Below, one piece after another: positions 1 to 6,926 of a DNA stretch of 12,447 nucleotides. A program made the translations under genes and the position numbers. The stretch is from assembly GCF_001983105.1 (NCBI RefSeq), contig NZ_MOMC01000119.1, positions 1,107 through 13,553 on the forward strand. The letters run 5' to 3'. Every line of letters begins with the position of its first letter. Within the stretch, counting starts at the first letter, position 1. Under the pieces are notes generated by a model that had not been told where the DNA came from, searched no databases, and saw only the letters and a program-made list of their open reading frames with translations. This DNA comes from Pseudofrankia asymbiotica. GTDB taxonomy: Bacteria; Actinomycetota; Actinomycetes; Frankiales; Frankiaceae.

Positions 1-928
1 CGTAGGACCGGGCGAGGGTCTCGTCTTCGGGCGACTCCTGCAGGTCGGTGTCCGGCGTCGCCGACAGCAGCTCGTGCAGCGCCCCCGGCGCGGGACCCTG
101 GCCCGCGACCACGAGGCGGACCTGGCCGAGCTCGGCGCGCACCATCTCCAGCGCGGCCAGCAGCGTGGGCAGCCCCTTGTCCGCCCAGGCGGTGAGCGGG
201 AAGACGCTCAGCACCGTCGGCACCGGGGGGTGCGGCCTGCGCCGGGCACCCTCGGTGAGCAGCGCCGCGCGCCACCCGGCCGGCACCCCGGGCGGCAGTA
301 GCCGGGCGAGCCGCGTGCCGGCGAGCGCTCCGGCGCTGAACGAGCTGACCGTCACCGGGTAGACCAGCGGGTGGCGCGCGAGCAGCGCCCGGTCGGTCGG
401 GGGCATGCGCCAGATGTCGGCGCCGTAGCAGAGCACCGGGACGCGGTGCGCCCCGCCGAGTGAGGCCGCCCCGGCGGCGGCCTTGAGCAGCGACGGGTGG
501 CCGGCGACGAGCGCGTCGAGGTGGCCGAACCGGCGCGCCGCTCCGGCCGCCCGGCGCGCGACGTCCATCCGTGCGGCCAGCTGCGCACCGGTGCTCGCCT
601 GCGTGCCGGTGCCGAAGGAGGTCCTCGCGAGCAGCTCGGTACGCCGGCCGAGCAGGCCGCGGCGGCCTGGCTCGCCGGGCCGGCCTCGCTCGCCGGGCCG
701 CGCCGTCTCCGGCCGGTCGAGACCGTCGGCGTGGCCAGCCGGAGGCAGGTCCAGCCGGGTCAGCGTGGCGCCACCGGCCAGCAGTGCCTCCTCGACGGCG
801 CCTAGGTAGCGCTCCACTCCCGGCCCGGCGGGCGCGGCCAGAAGCAGGACGCGGGGCGTCGAGGGAGCCCCGCCCGATCTCGGGGGCGACGACGATCCGG
901 GCGACACTGGCCGGAGACTGTGCGGCAC
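1..928 (-). CDS. GT4-type (GT-B) glycosyltransferase, 3' end beyond the window
   Basis: This is a minus-strand reading frame of about 309 codons that is open to the left edge, so the C-terminal end of the protein is missing. I start it at GTG 928 because AAAGGA (943-938) lies 9 nt upstream; TTG 934 is too close to that site. After about 25 variable residues come a beta-strand RVLLL (26-30) and GVERYL (37-42), the usual acceptor-side glycine loop of GT-B enzymes. YGADIW (168-173), an SAGALAG segment and LPPGVPAGWRAAL follow. The second Rossmann domain opens with PTVLSVFPLTAWADKG, with Lys251 at the position where GT4 enzymes hold the nucleotide-sugar diphosphate. Many of these blocks recur in the glycosyltransferase at 10661-12151, so the two are paralogues. 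By family it would transfer an activated sugar to an envelope or exopolysaccharide acceptor in the cytoplasm; the sugar cannot be told. Residues about 70-85 hold an RPGE-type repeat. The E-x7-E motif should lie off the window. Confidence 0.82.
   Translation of the reverse strand, partial: MPHSLRPVSPGSSSPPRSGGAPSTPRVLLLAAPAGPGVERYLGAVEEALLAGGATLTRLDLPPAGHADGLDRPETARPGERGRPGEPGRRGLLGRRTELLARTSFGTGTQASTGAQLAARMDVARRAAGAARRFGHLDALVAGHPSLLKAAAGAASLGGAHRVPVLCYGADIWRMPPTDRALLARHPLVYPVTVSSFSAGALAGTRLARLLPPGVPAGWRAALLTEGARRRPHPPVPTVLSVFPLTAWADKGLPTLLAALEMVRAELGQVRLVVAGQGPAPGALHELLSATPDTDLQESPEDETLARSY
671..700. repeat. Short in-frame direct repeat (18-nt offset) in the left glycosyltransferase
   Basis: The 12-mer ctcgccgggccg occurs at 671-682 and again at 689-700. 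The 18-nt offset keeps the reading frame. On the coding strand it gives an Arg-Pro-Gly-Glu-rich loop after the first domain's early strands. Confidence 0.7.
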
Positions 929-1104
929 GGGCAAGGATCCTTTGTCCGACGCGGCAGAGAACAATATGTCATCTCGTGATCGCCGATTGTAGTTCCGAGG
1001 CGGGCGTCGCAGTCGGACGTCCTCCCGTGTCGGGACGCCGCGCGGACCCGACGCCGGGCGCGCTGTTCACGTAAAGTGATGTTTCAATAACCTAAGGTGC
1101 TTCC
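929..1104. promoter_or_regulatory. Divergent intergenic region, glycosyltransferase / sortase
   Basis: These 176 bp separate two divergent genes and should hold both promoters. Possible -10 boxes are TAAAGT (1072-1077, plus strand, towards the sortase) and TACAAT (991-986, minus strand, towards the glycosyltransferase). Neither has a convincing -35 box at 16-18 nt, so these are weak candidates. The sortase RBS is AAGGTG at 1094-1099, 5 nt before the ATG. Confidence 0.35.
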
Positions 1105-2301
1105 ATGGCGGGAGCGGCGGACGGTGACCCGGTGGACGAGTACCCGGGCGGCGTCCCCGCCGGCCACCCGGTCCAGGACCAGGAAACAGACCAGGCGCGG
1201 GACCGGGAACAGGGCGCGGCGCGGCGCGGCGCCCGGCGAGCGCCCGGCGGCCAGGAGGAGCGGCCGGTGACGGGCGGGCTCGCCGGCCAGGTGCCGCGCC
1301 AGGCCGGTCCGCCTGCTGGCCGGCCGGGTGGGCGGCCGGGTGGGCGGGCCGTGCCAGGCATGGCGTTTCCGTACTCGCCGCCCTCGCTGGAGCCGCCCGC
1401 GCCGCCGCTCACGCCCGCGCGGCCGGCATGGCCAGAAGAGCCGGCGCGGCCAGAGGCTCCGCTCCCGCTGGACGACCGTGTGCCGGGCGGCGGTGTGCCG
1501 GGCGGCGGTGTGCCCGGCGGCGGTGTGCCCGGCGACGGGGCGCGCGACGGCGCCTCGGCGTCGACGGGCGACCAACCACCGCCGGCGCGGTCATCGCGGC
1601 TCGGGCGGGTGGGCGGAGCCACGGCGCGTGCCGTCGGGGAGCTTCTCATCACCGTGGGGCTGCTCGTCGCGTTGTTCCTGGCCTACCAGCTGTGGATCAC
1701 CGACCTGTTCCAGGCGAGGTCGCAGAGCCGGCTGCACGACCGGCTTGCCGCCTCCTGGCAGGCTCCTCCTGCCCCGCCGCCCCCGAAACCCTCGCAGCCG
1801 CCGCCCGCGGTGCGGCCGAACCCGGCCGTCGGGCAGGGCTTCGCGGTGCTGCACATCCCGCGCCTTGGCGAGGACTATGCGCCCGTCATTGTCGAAGGCG
1901 TCGGCGAGACCCAGCTGGAGGAAGGGCCTGGACACTATCCGGGCACGGCGATGCCGGGGGAAACGGGCAACTTTGTCGTATCGGGTCACCGGACCACCTA
2001 CGGGAAACCATTCAACCAGCTCGATGAGCTGCACCCCGGCGACCCGGTGGTCGTGGAGGTCTCCGACCGCTACTACGTCTATCGAATGACCAGGTCGGAG
2101 GTTGTCGCGCCCGACCGGATTGACGTGACCGATCCGGTGCCGGAACACTCCGATGCCACACCCGTGGAGGCCGTCATGACGATGACGACCTGTCATCCCA
2201 AGTACTCGGCGAAAAGCAGGCTCATCGTCTTCGCGTCGCTCGACAGAACCGTCATGAAGACGCCGGGTGCTGGTGTGCCGTTCGCTTCAGGGGAGGCCTG
2301 A
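1105..2301 (+). CDS. Class E sortase (cysteine transpeptidase)
   Basis: This protein of 398 residues starts at ATG 1105, 5 nt after AAGGTG. It has three parts: a cytoplasmic Pro/Gly/Ala-rich tail (1-175), one membrane helix (about 178-197, ELLITVGLLVALFLAYQLW), and a proline-rich linker followed by the sortase barrel (about 245-390). The catalytic residues are visible: His295 in SGHRTTYG, Cys363 in TMTTCHPKYS and Arg372 in KSRLIVFA. The TxTTCxPxxSAxxRLIV signature and N-terminal anchor are typical of actinobacterial class E sortases, which link surface proteins (often with LAxTG-type signals) to peptidoglycan outside the membrane. No sortase substrate is seen in the window. The cytoplasmic tail is long for the family and includes VPGGG repeats (126-145). 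The stop codon is 3 nt before the next small gene, so they are co-transcribed. The family call is firm; the substrate is unknown. Confidence 0.95.
   Translation: MAGAADGDPVDEYPGGVPAGHPVQDQETDQARDREQGAARRGARRAPGGQEERPVTGGLAGQVPRQAGPPAGRPGGRPGGRAVPGMAFPYSPPSLEPPAPPLTPARPAWPEEPARPEAPLPLDDRVPGGGVPGGGVPGGGVPGDGARDGASASTGDQPPPARSSRLGRVGGATARAVGELLITVGLLVALFLAYQLWITDLFQARSQSRLHDRLAASWQAPPAPPPPKPSQPPPAVRPNPAVGQGFAVLHIPRLGEDYAPVIVEGVGETQLEEGPGHYPGTAMPGETGNFVVSGHRTTYGKPFNQLDELHPGDPVVVEVSDRYYVYRMTRSEVVAPDRIDVTDPVPEHSDATPVEAVMTMTTCHPKYSAKSRLIVFASLDRTVMKTPGAGVPFASGEA
1480..1539 (+). repeat. 15-nt tandem repeat in the sortase (VPGGG units)
   Basis: Four 15-nt units (1480-1494, 1495-1509, 1510-1524 and a diverged 1525-1539) encode collagen-like VPGGG. 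They lie in the cytoplasmic N-terminal tail, far from the catalytic barrel. Confidence 0.85.
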
Positions 2302-2304
2302 CCC

Positions 2305-2463
2305 GTGTACGGCTGGATCTACCGCCACCTGCCGGGGCCGACCCCGGTACGGGTGACGCTGGCGCTGCTGCTCGCGGCTGTCGTCGTGACGCTGCTGCTC
2401 TTCGTGGTCTTTCCGGCGGTCGAACCCTGGGTTCCACTCAACGATGTCACCATCAGAAGCTGA
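2305..2463 (+). CDS. Small single-pass membrane protein in the sortase operon
   Basis: This 52-residue protein has a GTG start, 3 nt after the sortase stop, with a strong RBS GGGGAGG (2290-2296) and an 8-nt spacer. It begins MYGWIYRHLPGPTPVR and is followed by one hydrophobic helix (about 17-36). It then ends in a short tail, FPAVEPWVPLNDVTIRS. From memory, very similar small proteins (MYxWIWRHLPGPW…FNDVTV) sit directly behind class E sortases in Streptomyces and relatives, so this looks like a conserved partner of the sortase. Its role is unknown. The predicted topology (basic, aromatic N-terminus inside, short tail outside) would fit a small membrane chaperone or regulator of the sortase, but that is a guess. 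It is easily missed because it is short and starts with GTG. Confidence 0.85.
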   Translation: MYGWIYRHLPGPTPVRVTLALLLAAVVVTLLLFVVFPAVEPWVPLNDVTIRS

Positions 2464-2643
2464 TTGATCGCCATATGGCCATGTTGTCAAGAGCATCGTG
2501 ACCTATAGTAGTCGTATAGATACTTAAGTCTGCTGTCCCGGGTCGACGTGCCCGGCGGGGCGGGTCCTATGGGCACGCTTGGAGCTCCTTCCCGCGCGCG
2601 GTCCGACAACGGGTAAAGAGGCAACGCCGTGGCACCCGACGGA

Positions 2644-2671
2644 GGTGGCCTGCGGTTTCGCCATGGCCACC
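2644..2671. other. Hairpin with 7-bp perfect arms (inverted repeat)
   Basis: GGTGGCC (2644-2650) is followed after 14 nt by its exact reverse complement GGCCACC (2665-2671). The loop can form a further GCG/CGC stem around GTTT. No U-tract follows. It may be part of a structured leader RNA, or may be chance in GC-rich DNA. Confidence 0.35.
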
Positions 2672-2763
2672 AGCGGAAATCCAGGACCGGTCGCTCCGGC
2701 AGGTGCGGCGGAGTGTCGGCGGCCCCGAAACTGCCCATCCAGAATTCACCGCGCTTCGGATAA

Positions 2764-2829
2764 CCTCCCGAGCCATGCGTGGTGTGGTCGGACGGCGCGG
2801 CGTGGCACGAACCACCCGAACTCGGGAGG
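2764..2829. other. Long hairpin with 9-bp perfect arms (inverted repeat)
   Basis: cctcccgag (2764-2772) pairs with ctcgggagg (2821-2829) across 48 nt. The inside can also pair through GTGGT and ACCAC. No T-run follows, so a classical terminator is unlikely. A structured non-coding or leader RNA upstream of the c-di-GMP gene is possible but unproven. Confidence 0.35.
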
Positions 2830-3121
2830 CTTGCCGGCGTCATGCCAAACGGTCCACCAAGGGCCTCGGGACAGGGGTCAGGACGCGGCGCGACCGGAAT
2901 GCGACAACCGTGGTGGAGGCGGTCGCGGAGACGGGGCGCGGCGTCCGGCGCAGGCGTCCGGAAAGGCCGTGGGAGGCGGCATTGCGGGCGCTCGGGCACG
3001 TAGGCATCACCAATGGGGGACCGATGCAGAGGCGAAGCCGGACTCCGGCGTCACGTGACTTTTCCGTGGCCCTACCATGACGGCGGCCGGGAGCGCCGCC
3101 GAGACGGGCGGAGGCCGAGCC

Positions 3122-5776
3122 ATGGCTCGGCCCACGGGGCCAGCCGGACAGAAGAACGACACAGCGACCACGGCGGGCTCGGACGGGGGTGCCGCGCCCG
3201 GGAGGCCCCGGGCCGGGGCGCTCCTGGAAGGGGCCGCCGAAGCGCTGGCGGGTGCGGTCGCCTCGGCTGCCGCGCCAGGTGGGCGCAAGCATGAATCTCT
3301 GCCCACGGTCGCGACCGCGAACGCGGGAAACGGTCCGGCGGGCGCGGGTGCGGGTGGGCCCGCCGGCCGGAAGAGCCGAGACGACCTGGGTGCCGACGAG
3401 CCGGGCAGGACACGGCCCACCCTGCTCACCGCCCCACGGGTGGCCCGGCCCGCCGAACAGGCGTCCGCGGCGGGGGCCGGCGTGGCGACGGCGCAGGAGT
3501 TCGTGGGCGGCGTGGACAGCCCTACGACACCGATGGTCCGAAGGGCGCCGCGTGTCCCGCCGACCCCGGTCGGCCTGGCGCTGGTGAGCCCCGTCGGGGC
3601 GAGCGCCGGCGGGCTGGTCGTCCCGGCGCGCCTGGGCTGGCGCCGGGTGGGCTGGCGCTGGGCGGTCCGTCGTCGCGGCGTTCTGCCGCCCGGCGGGAAG
3701 CCCACTTCCGGCCCCACGGCGAGCGACCGCCAGCGAGCGAGGGCCGGCGGGGGAGCAGGGGGCGCCGGGGGAACGGGCGGTACCGGGGGAGCGGGCGGCC
3801 CCACGGCGCTGACGGTGCCGGCCGGCCGGCCGGAGGCCCTGGCCAGGCCGGTCTCGCCCGGCCTGACCGGGTGGCTGATCGTGCTGGTGGTCGGGCTGTT
3901 CGTCACCGTCCTGGTGGGCCTCGCGCTGCTGGCGACCCACGGCGCGTTCGGCGCCGGCTGGAGGGGGCACGCCGGGTTCGTCACCTCGATGCTGGTGGCC
4001 ACCTCGCTGTGCCTGCTGCCGACGCGGGCGAAGCCGGTACTGCGCCGGTTCCGGGGCCGCGACGAGCTGACAGGCCTGGTCGGGCGGCGTGCCTTCCTCG
4101 ACGCCGCGACCCGGGTCGTCGGCGGCGGCGAGCACCGGGTGCGCGAGGTCACCCCGGCGGCGCTCGTCCTCGTCGACATCGACCGCTTCCGGGAGATCAA
4201 CGGCGTCCTCGGCCACGAGAGCGGCGACCGGCTGCTCGCCGTCGTCGCCCACCGGTTGCGTGCCCTGCTGCACCCGTCGGACCTGGCCGCGCGGATCGGC
4301 GGCGACGAGTTCGCGGTGCTGCTGCGCGACGCCGGGCCGGGGCGGGCGGAGCTTCTCGCCGGCCGGCTGCGCGACGCGCTGCGCACCCCGGTGCTGCTCG
4401 CCGACATCCCGGTGCAGACCGAGGTCAGCGTCGGCATCGCCTATGCCCCGGCACACGGCCGCAGCGCCGCCGAACTGCTGCGCCACGCCGAGGCGGCGAT
4501 GTACGAGGCGAAGCGGACCCGCGTCGGCCAGCGCACCTACCAGCGCGGCCGGCACGCGCCCACCTCGCCCGGACGGGCCAGGCTGCGGCTGCGCGCCGAG
4601 CTGCGCGGCGCCCTCGAACAGGACCAGATCGAGCTGCGCTACCAGCCGAAGGCCGACCCGCGCACCGGCCGGGTCACCGGTCTCGAGGCGCTGGTGCGCT
4701 GGCAGCATCCGCGCGAGGGCCTGCGCGGCCCCGGCGTCTTCCTGCCGGAGATGGAGCAGGCCGGTCTGATGCCCCAGCTCACCCGGCGGGTGCTGGACCT
4801 CGCCCTCGCCGACTGCGTCTGCTGGCACACTGCCGGCGCGGCGCTCTCGGTGTCGGTGAACGTGCCGCCGTCGATGATCGGCGACGCTGGCTTCGTCGAA
4901 CTGGTCAGCGACGCGCTGCGCCGCCACAAGCTCGCTCCGCGCGCCCTCGTCGTCGAGGTCACCGAGGAAGCGGTCATCACCGCCAGGGAACAGGCCAGGC
5001 GCACGCTCGCCGACCTGCGCGAGCTCGGCGTGCGGGTCAGCCTCGACGACTACGGCACCGGCTTCTGCTCGCTCGCCTACCTGCGGGAGTTGCCGGCCGA
5101 CGAGGTCAAACTGGACCAGATGTTCCTGCGGGACATGCACCGCGACCCCTCGGCGGCCGAGATCGTCCGCTCGACCGTGTCGCTGGCACACGCCCTGGAC
5201 CTGCGGATCGTCGCCGAAGGCGTGGAGACGAAGGCCGCGTGGCTGGCGCTGGCCGGCTGGCGCTGCGACGAGGTGCAGGGATACTTCATCTCACCCCCAC
5301 TGGCCGGCGGGCGGGTTGTCGCCTGGCTCGGCGACTGGGCACGGCGGGTGTCCCGCCAGAACCAGACCGCCGCCGCGTCCACGGCGTCGGCCGGGTCCAC
5401 GGCGTCGGCCGGGTCCACGGCGTCGGCCGGGTCCACGGCGTCGGCCGCGTCGGCCGGCCAGGACGGGCGGGGTTCCGGCGAGGCACCGGCACCAGGGTCC
5501 ACGGTGGAGCCGGCCGTGGGGCGGCTCGCGGCCGGGCAGGACGACCCGCGTGACCAGCCGCCGGCGCTCTCCCAGCCCGAGGCGCGGGTCCCGCCCCGCG
5601 GCCTGGCCGTGGCCAGGGCGACCGGCCTGGCGATCTCCCCGCTGGTCCCGGCCCAGCCGACGACCAGGACCGGCCAGCTCGGCGCGCCCCGCTCGGCCCC
5701 CGCCATCCACACCGCCCCATGCACCACCGCGCGGCCCTCGGAGCCCGTCCGGTCCGGCCAGCGGCGGGGCGTCTGA
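3122..5776 (+). CDS. Membrane-anchored GGDEF-EAL c-di-GMP synthase/phosphodiesterase
   Basis: A bifunctional c-di-GMP turnover protein of about 884 residues. I chose ATG 3122 because GGAGG (3110-3114) lies 7 nt upstream. ATG 3077, in frame and 15 codons earlier, has no visible RBS. Residues 1-245 are Gly/Ala/Arg/Pro-rich and probably disordered. Two hydrophobic helices follow (about 251-274 and 285-300). The GGDEF domain has RDELTGL, LVDIDRFREIN and an intact GGDEF (393-397). The I-site reads HPSD, so the usual RxxD arginine is missing and feedback inhibition by c-di-GMP may be weak. The EAL domain keeps EAL (522-524), SVNVPP, EVTEE, DDYGTGF (from 642), KLDQMF, AEGVET and QGYFISPPL, so the phosphodiesterase site also looks complete. 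A roughly 140-residue low-complexity tail with TASAGS repeats follows. No PAS, GAF or other sensor domain is evident. Which activity dominates cannot be read from sequence. Confidence 0.93.
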   Translation: MARPTGPAGQKNDTATTAGSDGGAAPGRPRAGALLEGAAEALAGAVASAAAPGGRKHESLPTVATANAGNGPAGAGAGGPAGRKSRDDLGADEPGRTRPTLLTAPRVARPAEQASAAGAGVATAQEFVGGVDSPTTPMVRRAPRVPPTPVGLALVSPVGASAGGLVVPARLGWRRVGWRWAVRRRGVLPPGGKPTSGPTASDRQRARAGGGAGGAGGTGGTGGAGGPTALTVPAGRPEALARPVSPGLTGWLIVLVVGLFVTVLVGLALLATHGAFGAGWRGHAGFVTSMLVATSLCLLPTRAKPVLRRFRGRDELTGLVGRRAFLDAATRVVGGGEHRVREVTPAALVLVDIDRFREINGVLGHESGDRLLAVVAHRLRALLHPSDLAARIGGDEFAVLLRDAGPGRAELLAGRLRDALRTPVLLADIPVQTEVSVGIAYAPAHGRSAAELLRHAEAAMYEAKRTRVGQRTYQRGRHAPTSPGRARLRLRAELRGALEQDQIELRYQPKADPRTGRVTGLEALVRWQHPREGLRGPGVFLPEMEQAGLMPQLTRRVLDLALADCVCWHTAGAALSVSVNVPPSMIGDAGFVELVSDALRRHKLAPRALVVEVTEEAVITAREQARRTLADLRELGVRVSLDDYGTGFCSLAYLRELPADEVKLDQMFLRDMHRDPSAAEIVRSTVSLAHALDLRIVAEGVETKAAWLALAGWRCDEVQGYFISPPLAGGRVVAWLGDWARRVSRQNQTAAASTASAGSTASAGSTASAGSTASAASAGQDGRGSGEAPAPGSTVEPAVGRLAAGQDDPRDQPPALSQPEARVPPRGLAVARATGLAISPLVPAQPTTRTGQLGAPRSAPAIHTAPCTTARPSEPVRSGQRRGV
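5377..5446 (+). repeat. 18-nt tandem repeat in the GGDEF-EAL tail (STASAG units)
   Basis: Three perfect 18-nt units (5377-5394, 5395-5412, 5413-5430) and a partial fourth (to 5446) encode STASAG. They follow the end of the EAL domain directly. Near-identity of the units suggests a recent, possibly length-variable expansion. Confidence 0.9.
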
Positions 5777-5837
5777 TCCGGCTACCTCCGAGCCGGCGCT
5801 TCGTCCGCGGGCACCGTGCCCAGCCACCGGCGTCGCG

Positions 5838-5861
5838 GTGGCCGTGGCCGTGGCCGTGGCC
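5838..5861. repeat. GTGGCC hexamer tandem repeat
   Basis: Four perfect head-to-tail copies of GTGGCC lie outside any gene I can support. Confidence 0.85.
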
Positions 5862-5899
5862 AACCGGGGCCGACGATCCCACCGGACGATGGCCAGTTG

Positions 5900-5953
5900 C
5901 ATGATCTGGTGGCTTTTTCGGAGCCAGGACTCCGAAAAAGCCACCAGATCATG
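5900..5953. repeat. Perfect 24-bp inverted repeat (6-nt loop)
   Basis: The left arm (5900-5923) starts catgatctggtggc and includes cttttt then cggag. The right arm (5930-5953) is its exact complement, and the loop is ccagga. It lies 124 bp after the GGDEF-EAL stop. The inner stem is preceded by T5 and followed by A5 on both strands, the reverse of a bidirectional intrinsic terminator. It could still stop transcription as a long stem. It could also be a copy of a dispersed palindromic element or a tiny transposon-derived repeat. No flanking target duplication is seen. Confidence 0.9.
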
Positions 5954-6164
5954 GACGGGCTCCGCACCGTCCTTCACGCGACGGGCGATGCCCCGCGTAC
6001 GGCGTCGACGCGCGCGAAGGACGGCATCCGGCACCTGGCACCTGGCATCCGGCGCCGGGTGCCCGGCCTCCGGCGTCGGACGCCGTCCGGCTGCCGTCGG
6101 CCGGTCTCTGGCGCCGACGCGAAAACGCGTTGCCGACTCTCACGCGGTGGCCGACGCTTGGCCG

Positions 6165-6926
6165 GTGCTGATCCGACGCGAGATTCCCGCCGACGCCGCG
6201 GCGGTCAGAGCCGTCGTCGCGAGTGCCTTTGCGCCCGCCTCCGCCTCCTCCTCCGCCGCCGCGTCCTCCGCCCCCGCCGCCGGCGCCTCCGCCCCCGACT
6301 CCGCCCCCGCCCCCGCCTCCGCCCCCGCCTCCGCCTCCGGCGACTCCTCCGCCGCCTCCGCCCCCGCCCCCGCCCCCGCCTCCGCCTCCGACTCCGACTC
6401 CGCCTCCGCCGCCGCCCCCGACTCCGACTCCGACTCCGACTCCGCCGCCGGCGCCGGCGCCGGCGGCGACCGTCGTGGCGGCGCGGATGGGACCGGTGAG
6501 CCGGTGGAGGCTCGACTCGTCGACGAGCTCCGGGCCAGCGGCGCCTCGCTTCCGGGGCTCTCGCTGGTCGCCCTCGACGAGGAAGGGGCGGTTGTGGGCC
6601 ACGTGATGTGCTCGCGCGGCCGGGTCGGGGCGACGCCGGTGGTCGCCCTCGGTCCGCTCGCCGTCCGGCCCGACCGCCAGCTCCGTGGTGTCGGCAGCGC
6701 CCTGGTCCACGCGGTGGTGGGCGCCGCCGACGCCCTGGACGAGCCGCTGGTGGCCCTGCTCGGCGCTCCGCGCTACTACCGCCGCTTCGGGTTCCGCCCC
6801 GCCACCGCCTTTGGCGTCGCCGCCCCCGTGGAGGCATGGGGTGACCATTTCCAGGTCCGCGCACTCACGGCGTACGGAGACGTCCGCGGCCAGTTCGCCT
6901 ACCCAAAGCCGTTCGACGGTCTCTGA
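6165..6926 (+). CDS. GNAT N-acetyltransferase (YhbS-like) with low-complexity insertion
   Basis: An acetyl-CoA-dependent transferase of about 253 residues; the acceptor is unknown. The start is uncertain. GTG 6165 gives MLIRREIPADAAAVRAVVASAF, the usual beginning of YhbS-type proteins; GTG 6147 would add six residues; neither has a good RBS. Residues 23-110 are a Ser/Ala/Pro/Asp/Gly low-complexity block, placed where homologues have only a few residues. The family sequence then resumes with EPVEARLVDELRASG, LSLVALDEEGAVVGHVMCSR and LGPLAVRPDRQLRGVGSAL. The acetyl-CoA loop is Q172-L-R-G-V-G177. It ends with LLGAPRYYRRFGFRPAT, characteristic of COG3153/YhbS. Without the block the protein would be about 165 residues, the normal family length. 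The insertion keeps frame, so the gene appears intact rather than broken, though activity is not assured. It stands alone, with no operon partner. Confidence 0.85.
   Translation: MLIRREIPADAAAVRAVVASAFAPASASSSAAASSAPAAGASAPDSAPAPASAPASASGDSSAASAPAPAPASASDSDSASAAAPDSDSDSDSAAGAGAGGDRRGGADGTGEPVEARLVDELRASGASLPGLSLVALDEEGAVVGHVMCSRGRVGATPVVALGPLAVRPDRQLRGVGSALVHAVVGAADALDEPLVALLGAPRYYRRFGFRPATAFGVAAPVEAWGDHFQVRALTAYGDVRGQFAYPKPFDGL
6231..6494 (+). repeat. Hexamer-based low-complexity tract inside the GNAT gene
   Basis: About 260 bp built mostly from gcctcc, gccccc and gactcc hexamers, ending in gccggc units. The coding frame reads Ser/Ala/Pro/Asp; the +1 frame reads polyproline and the opposite strand polyglycine. 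The plus strand is C-rich with few G residues, so the minus strand has runs such as GGGGGCGGGGGCGG that could form G-quadruplexes. Confidence 0.9.

Larger units (their letters stand above)
2464..3121. other. Gene-free region between the sortase operon and the GGDEF-EAL gene
   Basis: About 660 bp where no frame looks like a real protein: the open frames on both strands lack recognisable domains or good start signals. It opens with an unusually AT-rich island (about 2490-2530) containing CTATA-7 nt-TATAG (2503-2519). TTGTCA (2484-2489) and TATAGT (2504-2509) look like -35 and -10 boxes, but the 14-nt spacing is too short. Two hairpins are listed separately. I looked for a c-di-GMP riboswitch because of the gene downstream and did not see its conserved core. 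Confidence 0.55.
5777..6164. other. Gene-free region with hexamer repeat and inverted repeat
   Basis: About 390 bp without a convincing gene. In order it contains a GTGGCC hexamer run (5838-5861), a perfect 24-bp inverted repeat (5900-5953), and a stretch near 6020-6100 rich in GGCACCTGG/GGCATCCGG-like copies that can fold (GGCACC with GGTGCC). No clear promoter for the downstream acetyltransferase is visible. Confidence 0.6.

Noticed and set aside
2484..2509. TTGTCA ... TATAGT as a sigma-70-type promoter
   Set aside because: The 14-nt spacer is too short for a normal housekeeping promoter, and no gene follows closely.
2530..2700. Possible c-di-GMP (GEMM-type) or cobalamin-type riboswitch upstream of the GGDEF-EAL gene
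   Set aside because: A few fragments (GCAACGCC, GCCACCAGC) resemble pieces of known cores, but the ordered conserved segments and tetraloop/receptor of those classes are not present.
2579..3058. Open frames on both strands between the sortase operon and the GGDEF-EAL gene
   Set aside because: No domain, no convincing start signal, and Arg/Gly-rich composition typical of non-coding GC-rich DNA.
2840..5191. A 783-codon open frame on the minus strand opposite the GGDEF-EAL gene
   Set aside because: Long antisense frames are expected in GC-rich coding DNA. Its translation (His/Arg/Gln-rich) matches no family, whereas the plus strand has unmistakable GGDEF and EAL motifs.
6223..6606. Polyproline frame (+) and polyglycine frame (-) across the GNAT repeat tract
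   Set aside because: Both are out-of-frame readings of the same hexamer repeats. Only the frame with GNAT sequence on both sides is supported.
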